Shown in pieces: positions 1 through 6,594 of a stretch of DNA of 7,086 nucleotides. The stretch covers positions 1-7,086 of the forward strand of contig JAYZQT010000089.1 of NCBI GenBank assembly GCA_036136335.1, read 5' to 3'. The translations under genes and the position numbers were made by a program. The stretch's first letter is position 1; the number at the start of each line of letters is the position of its first letter. Origin of the DNA: JAYZQT01 sp036136335. Lineage in GTDB: Bacteria > Pseudomonadota > Alphaproteobacteria > MPNO01 > UBA830. The notes under the pieces were generated by a model that saw only the letters and a list, made by a program, of their open reading frames with translations, was not told the DNA's origin and did no database searches.

Positions 1-587
1 TAGCCTATGACCCGCCCTTCGTTTTTTTCTCAGGTTCGGGCGCTGTTGATGGGCCTGAAGCTGAACCGCGCCGGAAAGATTCGGTTGTAAACGCTGAGGA
101 TACCGGGGAATTTGTATACAATATGGCAACCTACGATCTTCGCAACGAAGTTAATCTGTCATCAAAACATGTACCGCCCGATGTTGATGAATTGGAAATG
201 TGCGGCCTCACTCCGGCGCCCTGTAAACTCGTGAAATGTCCCCGCGTTTCCGAAAGCCCGGTAAATCTTGAATGCAGACACCATTCTACCATTACACTGC
301 CGTCGAATTCTCCAAAAGGCGTGCACCATGTTGTCATCGGCGAGGTCGTTGGAATTCACATAAATGATGCAGCTCTGAATGATGGAAAGGTTGACTGGGT
401 AAAAATACAGCCATTAGCGCGGATGGGGTATATGGATTACACACACGTTACTGAGGTTTTCACAATGCCTGGCCCCAAAGGTGAAGAGTTTCGTCCAGGA
501 CAAATTGGTGAACCCAAGGACTCGAAGCTTTGGGATCGTGTAAAAGACTGGGACGTGAACAAGAAAACAAAAACAGAAATAAAGTGA
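1..587 (+). CDS. Flavin reductase family protein (DIM6/NTAB type), 5' end missing
   Basis: This is the C-terminal 194 residues of a flavin reductase-like, FMN-binding split-barrel protein. Proteins of this family reduce or bind FMN and often supply reduced flavin to oxygenases. The reading frame is open to the left edge (first whole codon at 3). The peptide read upstream of the Met at 123 fits the family: a YDPPFVFFS strand, then KDSVVN, then DTGEFVYN running straight into MATYDLRNEVNLSS. The Met at 123 is therefore internal and not the start. Further family marks are the LTPAPCKLVKCPRVSESPVNLEC segment region (about visible residues 68-90), HHVVIGEVVGIHI, and the PLARMGYMDYTHV segment. I estimate that roughly 45 residues lie outside the window. 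The tail after MPGPKG is hydrophilic and ends in a Lys-rich stretch. The gene converges on the transhydroxylase-like operon and is not co-transcribed with it. Its oxygenase partner, if any, is not visible. Confidence 0.88.
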   Translation, partial: AYDPPFVFFSGSGAVDGPEAEPRRKDSVVNAEDTGEFVYNMATYDLRNEVNLSSKHVPPDVDELEMCGLTPAPCKLVKCPRVSESPVNLECRHHSTITLPSNSPKGVHHVVIGEVVGIHINDAALNDGKVDWVKIQPLARMGYMDYTHVTEVFTMPGPKGEEFRPGQIGEPKDSKLWDRVKDWDVNKKTKTEIK

Positions 588-709
588 CGCCTTTTGTGTC
601 TTATTAGCGATAAATCGTTAACGGGCCAAATTCCTAACGCTGGCTCCCCATGGACTTTTGAATCTCTGATAATGCCAACTACCCCGCGTCTGATATTGTG
701 GCGATTGGG
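588..709. other. Convergent intergenic region without a clear terminator
   Basis: This 122-bp gap separates two convergent genes. A terminator would be expected for each, but I see no GC-rich hairpin followed by a T run on either strand. The best pairing is a 4-bp GCCA/TGGC stem with a long loop (about 627-645), which is too weak to call. The 8-bp palindrome CGTTAACG lies at 616-623. Confidence 0.5.
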
Positions 710-1570
710 TTATGCGTCCGACACGCTTGTCAATAACAGGCGTATCTCACCGACATTTTGTGTTTCGTAAAGGACCAATTTGACGTTGGTGGTACTAAAC
801 CCTGCGGCAGTGAGTTTAAGTTGGTAGGTGCTGCCATCAGGGTCTAGGCGATCAAACTTGAAATCTCCGAAGACATCGGTCTGTTGCTCGGCGACAGTTT
901 TGCCATCGCGCACGAGCGTTGCGGTAGCGTTGGCAAGGCAGTCGATTGTGCCTTCGTTCTCCGCCGAGACGGTACCGGCAATGAAAACCTTTGTATAACG
1001 CCAAAGATTTTTGTAGTGCACCCGGGACCGGGTCTCAAGGTCAGGTCTGAGCTGTTCAAGCTCCTGTTCAACTACAAGCTGCTGCATTTCTGCGTCTTCT
1101 ACTTTCACTGCTTTCAAGGAGTTGGTTGCGCATACGGTAACGCAGCGTGGTTCATCCCAGCCGGCATCCAATAGATGGGCATCGAAAAACCAGTGCTGCG
1201 GCAGCTGTTTTTCCTCGTTCCACCAGATGGCTCCATAGGGGCATGCGTCGACGATATCCCGTCGGCCCTTGGCTTTGACCGGGTCTATGAGCACAATTCC
1301 ATCCGGACGTTTGGAAATGGCGTCAGGGGCCGCTGCAATGCATGGCGCAACGTCGCAGTGCTGGCACATCACGGGCAGATAGGCCACATCCGTTACCGGG
1401 GGCGTACCCCGCTCACGTCGTTCAATTTCTATCCAACGATGGCCATGCTTGGGCATCTCTTCAGCATACCCGGGAAAGTTGTTGCCAGTATGCTCGTCCT
1501 GCAACGCTACAGTACACAGATTGCAGTTGGTGCAATTAGCGACATCCACAATGAGGTTCCATTTCTTCAT
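710..1570 (-). CDS. Transhydroxylase-like iron-sulfur small subunit (pyrogallol hydroxytransferase beta-like)
   Basis: This 286-residue iron-sulfur electron-transfer subunit is the partner of the adjacent Mo subunit. It aligns along its whole length with the small subunit of Pelobacter acidigallici transhydroxylase as I remember it (about 275 aa). Shared blocks include the N-terminal VDVANCTNC, GHRWIEIERRERGT, CQHCDVAPC, DGIVLIDPVKAKG, ACPYG and VHYKNLWR. The ferredoxin part spans about residues 1-150. The C-terminal part, about 193-286 (FGDFKFDRLDPDGSTY), looks like the small beta-barrel, Cna-B/transthyretin-like domain of this family. Cysteines seen are 13, 16, 19; 69, 72, 77; 110; 143 and 147. 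Missing against the relative are Cys at 23 (Leu), 127 (Trp) and 130 (Asp), which are ligands of a single cluster, so two clusters are predicted. There is no signal peptide, Tat motif or membrane segment. The ATG overlaps the large-subunit stop and has a good ribosome binding site. Confidence 0.88.
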   Translation of the reverse strand: MKKWNLIVDVANCTNCNLCTVALQDEHTGNNFPGYAEEMPKHGHRWIEIERRERGTPPVTDVAYLPVMCQHCDVAPCIAAAPDAISKRPDGIVLIDPVKAKGRRDIVDACPYGAIWWNEEKQLPQHWFFDAHLLDAGWDEPRCVTVCATNSLKAVKVEDAEMQQLVVEQELEQLRPDLETRSRVHYKNLWRYTKVFIAGTVSAENEGTIDCLANATATLVRDGKTVAEQQTDVFGDFKFDRLDPDGSTYQLKLTAAGFSTTNVKLVLYETQNVGEIRLLLTSVSDA

Positions 1571-1585
1571 TGCCGGTGCTCCTCT
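1567..1585 (-). promoter_or_regulatory. Coupled stop/start (ATGA) and ribosome binding site of the small subunit
   Basis: Read on the minus strand, AGAGGAG (1579-1585) sits 8 nt before the small-subunit ATG (1568-1570). That ATG overlaps the large-subunit TGA (1567-1569) as ATGA. This implies a single operon with translational coupling, fitting a two-subunit enzyme made in equal amounts. Confidence 0.85.
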
Positions 1586-4554
1586 GCCGCAGTGAGAGCC
1601 TCGTTACGCACATACGCGGTTTCGCCATCCCATTTGACGATTTCCACCATGGCCATACCATTGGCCATGGAATGGGCGTTTTTTATCTGTGTGCGGGCGG
1701 GCGACAGGAGATTAACGCAGCCACCCCTGTCTACGGAGTGTCCAGGTTTGCCCATGGGGTCGTAAACGGCGGAGGACTCGTAAGAATGGACAACGCCACG
1801 CAGCAGCCGGGCCGTCAATAGTGCGGCACAGACAACGGCGCCGCGGCCGTTGAAGACCTTGACCAGATCATGATGCGTTATACCGCGGGCGGCTGCGTCA
1901 TTGGTGTTGAGGCGCACAATCCAGTAATAATAGCCATCGATGAGGACCCGGTGGTCCTTGATATCATTCAGGTAACTGTCCTTGCCATCGCCCTGGGTGT
2001 GGAAGCTGAAGCGCACATGTGGCGTGATGAGCTGCAGGGGGTACCGGTTACCTGCGTCAGGACCCTCCCACGAAGGTATGTATTTCGGTATCGGTGGGCG
2101 TTCGGGATCACTCTCCTTGAAACGTTTCAGGCTTTTGGCCTCAAACTCAAACTTTCCGGATTGGGTCTGCAGGCCTTCCAGAAACTGTTCAGTGTAGTCA
2201 CCGGGTAACGGCATTGCTTCGGGAATATCTTTCTTGCGGCCTTCTGCGAACCACCGGTAGGCCGTCCTGGGGCGCAAATTCTCTCGCTCCGGCGGAACGA
2301 CGAAATAGCCCTTCTCTATAAATTTTTTCCACGAGATCATTGTCGGGAGATCCGAGGCATCGAACATACGTTTTGCCCAGTCAATATCGCGCATACCTTC
2401 AGTGAAGTAGCTGGCGAGGCCAAGCCGTTCCGCAATCGAGGTAAAGATATCGTAATCTGACTTTGACTGACCTAGCGGCTCGATGCATTTAGCCTGAAAT
2501 GCAATAACACGGTGATTAACCTGGGAGTTGAAATGAGCGCCATAACCACCTGAATGAGCCCATTCTCCAATATCATAACGTTCCAGGTGGGTGCATGCGG
2601 GTAGAATGATATCGGCAAACCGTGTATCGCCTTCTTCCCAGATCGATTGGTTGACAACAAATTCGAGATTGGGCGCTCGGTACATTTCTACATACCGATT
2701 GGCGTCGCTAAGCGTCCCGAGAATGGCATTGCCGTATCGGTAGAGCATATGCACCGGGGAATGCCCAGGCGCCGGATACGCTGCTCTGGTGAACTGCCCT
2801 TCAATGGTCCGCGCGTCCCAGATTTCACCTTCCGCATGGCCGTCGATGATGGCATCAGGCAACTTGAGACGCGGGATGATCTGGGTAGACGGATTGACTG
2901 TCGCGAGCTGTGGCATCCGCTGATAAAGGCTGACAGCGAGGGCGGTATGGGTCAGATCACCCGATATGCCTCCATCAGCATAACCCGGAAAATAAAAACC
3001 GTAATCATGAGGCACTCCCATTTGCAGGTTTCCGAAATTGATTCCGGGTTTGCCGAGCCCCTGCATGGCCATAAGACAGACCATCATGCGCGTCCACTGG
3101 TTTCCGGTGGCGTTGCGCGCTGCACCGCCGAAGGCGTTACCCATTCCGCCGGCTGCAAGATAGGTCCGCTTGTTTCCCCATTCGCGCGCCAACGCCCGGA
3201 CGTCTTTGGCAGGAACTCCAGTCTCCGTTTCCTGCCATTCGGGTGTCTTGGGCGCTCCGTCCTCTATTCCAAGGACATACGCCTGCCAGACATTGAAACC
3301 ATGAGTGCGGGTTTCAATGTACTCTGTGTCGTAGAGTTCCTCGGTCATCCACACATACGCGATGGCTAGCGCAAGCGCTGGCGATGTTGTGGGCCTCGGT
3401 GCGATCCACTTGCCGCCAAGAAACTGTGCCGTGTCGTTTAGATGTGGGTCGATATGAATGATCCTGATGCCTATGTCTTTTAACCATTGCCGGCGCACTG
3501 ATCCTTCGAGGCCGCCATAAACGCCACCAGTTGCCTCCGGATTTGAGGACCAGAACACGATCATTTCCGCATTTTCAAGACAGTCTTCGATGGTACCGAA
3601 GGGCTCACCTCCGCCGACCCGCAACGATCCACCCCAATGGTGGACGGCGCCCCAGTACCAGCCTTCCCAGCTATCGGGATTGTGGTGGACTTCCGTAGTG
3701 CCAATGGCATTCATGAAGCGGGTCTTGGCGCTGAGATAGTACCCGATATTACCCCAGCTGTGATGGGAGCCAGTCGATTGCGCGATGGCACCCTGGCCAT
3801 AGTCCCGTTTCATCCGTTTTATTTCACCGGCAACGATATCCAGTGCCTCATCCCAGGAAATGGGTTCATAGCCAGAAATGCCGCGGTTTTGGTTATTACG
3901 CTCGCCATTGGGATCAAAGTCCACACGTTTCATCGGCGTGAGCAGCCGGTTGGGGGCGTAGACGAGAGCTTTCCAGTTCATGCCATGGGAAGACAGCGTC
4001 GCCTTGCGCGGCGGTGTGAATTCGCGACCGCGGGCTTTTATGGTGAAGGACTCGGCATCGTCGCTCCCAAAAACCATCGGCATCGTGCGTACGATCCTGG
4101 CATTCTTTACATAGACGAACAGTGGTCCGCCATTGGTCATGGTGCAATACCGCGTCGTCCCGTCTCCGGCCGGCTGGCCAACCTTCCACGCCGAGCCGAG
4201 CGCCGCCATTAAAGTCTGCGCAAACCAGACTGCAGCTTCATCCGGACCTTCCGGATGGAACAGAAAATTTTTCATTGCTTCTATCTGCTCAAGCTGGTTG
4301 ATCGGTGGCATCAGGAGCCGGGCGCCGATCTCCGCGGTTTTGAAGACCAGCGATAGCTCGGCCTTCCGGTCTATCCCGGCTTTGGAAACCACGTGGTTTC
4401 CGGCAAACAGATATGTCCTGCCGGTGCGACCATCGGCTGTGCACAGTACCACCGTGAGATCGCGGTTAGCGAGGTGCCGCCGGAAGCTGGCACTCCGCCA
4501 GCGGGCGTAGCGAAATAACAGTCCCAAGCCAAACAGGATCAATTTGAATTTCAT
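1567..4554 (-). CDS. Transhydroxylase-like molybdopterin large subunit with N-terminal SCP2-like domain
   Basis: This 995-residue molybdopterin guanine dinucleotide enzyme belongs to the DMSO reductase family. Residues ~134-975 match pyrogallol-phloroglucinol transhydroxylase large subunit (about 875 aa, from memory): NGGPLFVYVK (141), SHHSWGN (263), HNPDSWEGW (291), MIVFWSSNPE (331), IDPHLNDTA (368), YLAAGGMG (465), YFPGYADGGISGD (521), ADIILPACTHLERYDI (647) and HSYESSAVYDP (923). His264, Asp294 and Ser295 fall where the family has its catalytic His, Asp and Mo-ligating Ser. The enzyme has no N-terminal [4Fe-4S] (FS0) cysteine motif, as in the family. The reaction is likely hydroxyl transfer, hydroxylation or dehydroxylation of a phenolic; the substrate is unknown. 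Residues ~1-130 are extra: a short hydrophobic/basic start (LILFGLGLLFRYARWR), then an SCP2-like segment (ADGRTGRTYLF to GPDEAAVWFAQTL). There is no twin-arginine signal, so it is probably cytoplasmic or membrane-associated. The start at 4554 keeps the whole extra domain, though its ribosome binding site is weak. Confidence 0.9.
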   Translation of the reverse strand: MKFKLILFGLGLLFRYARWRSASFRRHLANRDLTVVLCTADGRTGRTYLFAGNHVVSKAGIDRKAELSLVFKTAEIGARLLMPPINQLEQIEAMKNFLFHPEGPDEAAVWFAQTLMAALGSAWKVGQPAGDGTTRYCTMTNGGPLFVYVKNARIVRTMPMVFGSDDAESFTIKARGREFTPPRKATLSSHGMNWKALVYAPNRLLTPMKRVDFDPNGERNNQNRGISGYEPISWDEALDIVAGEIKRMKRDYGQGAIAQSTGSHHSWGNIGYYLSAKTRFMNAIGTTEVHHNPDSWEGWYWGAVHHWGGSLRVGGGEPFGTIEDCLENAEMIVFWSSNPEATGGVYGGLEGSVRRQWLKDIGIRIIHIDPHLNDTAQFLGGKWIAPRPTTSPALALAIAYVWMTEELYDTEYIETRTHGFNVWQAYVLGIEDGAPKTPEWQETETGVPAKDVRALAREWGNKRTYLAAGGMGNAFGGAARNATGNQWTRMMVCLMAMQGLGKPGINFGNLQMGVPHDYGFYFPGYADGGISGDLTHTALAVSLYQRMPQLATVNPSTQIIPRLKLPDAIIDGHAEGEIWDARTIEGQFTRAAYPAPGHSPVHMLYRYGNAILGTLSDANRYVEMYRAPNLEFVVNQSIWEEGDTRFADIILPACTHLERYDIGEWAHSGGYGAHFNSQVNHRVIAFQAKCIEPLGQSKSDYDIFTSIAERLGLASYFTEGMRDIDWAKRMFDASDLPTMISWKKFIEKGYFVVPPERENLRPRTAYRWFAEGRKKDIPEAMPLPGDYTEQFLEGLQTQSGKFEFEAKSLKRFKESDPERPPIPKYIPSWEGPDAGNRYPLQLITPHVRFSFHTQGDGKDSYLNDIKDHRVLIDGYYYWIVRLNTNDAAARGITHHDLVKVFNGRGAVVCAALLTARLLRGVVHSYESSAVYDPMGKPGHSVDRGGCVNLLSPARTQIKNAHSMANGMAMVEIVKWDGETAYVRNEALTAAEEHRQ

Positions 4555-4591
4555 GGGGCCGCGTGCGCCTTATATGGGGCACCCAGTATCT

Positions 4592-4620
4592 ATTCTAGAT
4601 CCCTGTGCGTCTACCGTTAA
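4592..4620 (-). promoter_or_regulatory. Candidate sigma-70 promoter for the Mo enzyme operon
   Basis: On the minus strand, TTAACG (4615-4620, 4 of 6 against TTGACA) and TAGAAT (4592-4597, 5 of 6 against TATAAT) are separated by 17 bp. This would give a leader of about 30 nt before the start at 4554. The palindrome CGTTAACG (4615-4622) covers the -35 element, so a repressor or activator could act there. The prediction rests on sequence alone. Confidence 0.4.
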
Positions 4621-4820
4621 CGATTAGATCTAACTAGTCGCTTTTCCGGAATGGCCAAATCACTCTTCACCCACCCCCTCCAGACATAAAAACGGATACA
4701 AATAATAAAATAATAAAGTTCTTTTTCGGTAACCCTGTTCATTGAATTCACAACCCGTAGACATTCCAGAGAGTTATTAGGCTCGAATTTTTAAACATTT
4801 CCTGGATTCCGGTTTCTTAA

Positions 4821-4850
4821 ATCAGAGGGACTGTCCCCCACCAGGCTGAT
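4821..4850. repeat. Palindromic hairpin, REP-like, with core GGGACTGTCCC
   Basis: The 11-bp palindrome GGGACTGTCCC (4827-4837) lies between ATCAG (4821-4825) and its complement CTGAT (4846-4850). It can fold as a two-part hairpin with GGGA/TCCC around a CTG loop. Only one copy is visible here. I recall short GGGAC-N-GTCCC-type motifs recurring near REP-associated transposases in proteobacterial genomes, which makes a REP-like remnant possible. It could equally be an operator or leader structure for the amidase. Confidence 0.4.
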
Positions 4851-4915
4851 GTTGTTTACTAAAGAAACTTAAACACCTTAGCTTCAGACATATCTGTCGG
4901 GATGAAGTTTTCCGA

Positions 4916-4922
4916 AAAGGAG
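4916..4922 (+). promoter_or_regulatory. Ribosome binding site of the amidase
   Basis: AAAGGAG-type sequence (AAAAGGAG ending at 4922) lies 7 nt before the ATG at 4930. This spacing fixes the start choice. Confidence 0.8.
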
Positions 4923-4929
4923 TATTTTC

Positions 4930-6366
4930 ATGAGCGAACCACTTTGGCGTTGGACGGCAGCTGATCTGGTGCCCGCGATCCGGAATCGTCAGATTTCCAG
5001 TCGGGAGGTAACCGAAAGCTGTCTCAGCCGGCTAGACGAGGTTAACCCCGCCATTAACGCCGTGGTCGACGTGCTGGCCGACGACGCTCTACAGGCAGCC
5101 GAAAAGGCAGACGAGGCCGTACGTATGGGCGAAAACCTCGGGGTGCTGCACGGTGTGCCCATAACAGTGAAAATCAACGTGGATTTTGCGGGCCGACCCA
5201 CCACCAATGGGGTCGTTTCCTTCAAGAACCTGGTCGTAGGCGAGGATAGCATCCCGGTTTCCAATCTTCGTAAATCTGGCGCTGTAATTTTTGGCCGGAC
5301 GAACGTGCCCGGCTTCTCCACACGCTATTTTACCGACAATGCATTACACGGACGGACGCTCAATCCCTGGGATCCGGAGTGCACGCCTGGCGGCTCCAGT
5401 GGTGGCGCTGCCGCAGCGGTAGCCAGCGGGATAGGTCCCATCGGTCATGGAAACGACCGCGCCGGCTCGGTGCGCCAACCAGCATTCGCCTGCGGTGTCA
5501 TCGGATTGCGCCCGACCGTAGGCCGAGTGCCGGATTACAACCCCGCGAGTATTGAGGATCGGGGTATCTCCACACAGCTCACACACGTGCAGGGACCACT
5601 CGCTCGGACAATTGCGGATATCCGACTAACCCTCAAGGCGCTATCAGCGCGGGATCCCCGTGACCCATGGTGGGTCCCGGTGGACGAAAAACCGAACCCA
5701 GGCCGGAGTCCAGTGGCTTTAATTTCATCGATGCCGGGGGTTGATGTTGATCCCGCGATCGCAAAGGCTCTGCAGGATGCCAGTCGGTGGCTTGAAGAGG
5801 CCGGCTACAGGATTGAAGAAGCAACACCACCCCGTCTGACCGACGCGGCGGATTTGTTCTGGCCCATGTTGTTGGCGGAGGAACGGGCGGCCTCATCCGC
5901 GACGGGTTCACTTTCAACCAGCGCTATTGGGGTAGTGGGCGATGAGGCGGTGCAGCGGGCGCGAGCATCAACGCGAGCCTACGCCGGTGAACTGGATTAC
6001 TCGGAGTACATTCGAGGTCTCGCGACACGCACGACCATCTTACGGGAATGGCAGGTATTCTTTGAACACTACCCTCTTCTGCTCATGCCCGTATCATGGC
6101 ATCGGCCCTGGCCCATTGATTTTGACCAGGGGGGTGACGAGCAGGTACGCCGAATGCTGGACGCGCATCATCCACTGGTCGCCGTTTCATTACTGGGTCT
6201 GCCCGGTCTCTCGGTACCGACAGGCCTGGCCGACGGGGTGCCGGTAGGTGTCCAGCTTGTGGCCGGCAGATTTCAGGAGGAACAGTGTATGGCAGCCGGC
6301 GAGGTTATCGAGGCCCGTTATTCCATGGGCACGCCGATTGATCCAAGAGGCAACGATTCCGGATAA
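4930..6366 (+). CDS. Amidase signature (AS) family hydrolase
   Basis: This 478-residue enzyme is of the usual length for the family, which hydrolyses C-N amide bonds with a Ser-cisSer-Lys triad. The triad is visible: Lys81 in GVPITVKIN, cis-Ser156 in the Gly/Ser-rich TPGGSSGGAAAAVASG stretch, and nucleophile Ser180 in DRAGSVRQPA. The 24-residue spacing between the two serines is as in characterised members. The block ACGVIGLRPTVGRVP follows, and the C-terminal LLGLPGLSVPTGLADGVPVGVQLVAGRFQEE region closes the fold. Two small deviations are visible: KIN in place of the common KD(N/L) after the catalytic Lys, and RAGS for the usual GGS. They may mark a subfamily. There is no signal peptide, so it is cytoplasmic. 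It runs divergently from the Mo enzyme operon. The amide substrate cannot be read from sequence; indole-acetamide, nicotinamide-type, allophanate or aryl-amide substrates are all possible. Confidence 0.9.
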   Translation: MSEPLWRWTAADLVPAIRNRQISSREVTESCLSRLDEVNPAINAVVDVLADDALQAAEKADEAVRMGENLGVLHGVPITVKINVDFAGRPTTNGVVSFKNLVVGEDSIPVSNLRKSGAVIFGRTNVPGFSTRYFTDNALHGRTLNPWDPECTPGGSSGGAAAAVASGIGPIGHGNDRAGSVRQPAFACGVIGLRPTVGRVPDYNPASIEDRGISTQLTHVQGPLARTIADIRLTLKALSARDPRDPWWVPVDEKPNPGRSPVALISSMPGVDVDPAIAKALQDASRWLEEAGYRIEEATPPRLTDAADLFWPMLLAEERAASSATGSLSTSAIGVVGDEAVQRARASTRAYAGELDYSEYIRGLATRTTILREWQVFFEHYPLLLMPVSWHRPWPIDFDQGGDEQVRRMLDAHHPLVAVSLLGLPGLSVPTGLADGVPVGVQLVAGRFQEEQCMAAGEVIEARYSMGTPIDPRGNDSG

Positions 6367-6594
6367 TTATCTGCTTTAGGGAGTATTAGCACGCCGCATT
6401 TCAGGGTTTCTGCTTTGTCACCTCAGAGCATGCAAGCGGGCATCAGACACAATACACTGTTCGTTTCTGCATTCGATTCAATACGGTGATATTCATTGTG
6501 TAATTTAATTTTAGATTAAATAATATAAGAGGTGCTTTGGTTTGGAGATCCAGACATTGTTCTGGTGAAATCGTCATTATGAGGGGGCAATGGG
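6367..6594. other. Spacer between the amidase and DUF1989 genes
   Basis: This spacer of about 230 bp is AT-rich in its middle (6500-6530). I see no gene and no clear terminator for the amidase. A 5-bp stem CCAGA/TCTGG with a 6-nt loop lies at 6550-6565 without a T run. The length and composition suggest that the downstream gene has its own promoter. Confidence 0.5.
6496..6524 (+). promoter_or_regulatory. Candidate promoter with an AT-rich inverted repeat in its spacer
   Basis: TTGTGT (6496-6501, 3 of 6 to the -35 consensus) and AATAAT (6519-6524, 5 of 6 to the -10 consensus) are 17 bp apart. The perfect 7-bp inverted repeat ATTTAAT-N5-ATTAAAT (6503-6521) fills the spacer, where an operator would block or remodel polymerase. 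The AT-rich background makes chance repeats common, so this is tentative. Confidence 0.3.

Larger units (their letters stand above)
4555..4929. other. Divergent intergenic region between the Mo enzyme operon and the amidase
   Basis: These 375 bp hold no open frame I would call a gene. From left to right they hold a candidate minus-strand promoter (4592-4620), an 8-bp palindrome TTCCGGAA (4644-4651), and an AT-rich, mostly A tract (about 4686-4715). A hairpin-forming palindrome follows (4821-4850), then the amidase ribosome binding site. The layout fits divergent promoters with a regulator site between them. No regulator gene lies in the window, and I could not pick a convincing promoter for the amidase. 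Confidence 0.6.

Noticed and set aside
123..587. Flavin reductase gene starting at the ATG at 123
   Set aside because: The same frame continues upstream to the left edge and encodes conserved family segments, so this Met is internal.
588..709. Bidirectional terminator between the convergent genes
   Set aside because: Only weak 4-bp stems with long loops were found, without flanking T runs.
1181..1192. Frameshift or sequencing error as the cause of the missing cysteines
   Set aside because: The frame is clean and flanking residues (QH before, AHLLD after) align without gaps; Asp130 and Leu23 each need more than one base change to become Cys.
1175..1765. Long plus-strand open frame (196 codons) opposite the small- and large-subunit genes
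   Set aside because: It is antisense to two well-supported genes, spans their junction, has no ribosome binding site and resembles no family I know.
2647..3369. 240-codon plus-strand open frame
   Set aside because: It lies entirely antisense to conserved Mo-enzyme sequence. Its composition (Arg/His-rich, no fold signature) is typical of a shadow frame.
3637..4212. 191-codon plus-strand open frame
   Set aside because: It is antisense to the Mo-enzyme active-site region, which carries the recognisable family motifs on the minus strand.
4555..4570. Tat export signal on the Mo subunit
   Set aside because: The N-terminus has scattered arginines and a short hydrophobic run but no twin-arginine consensus followed by a proper signal helix and cleavage site.
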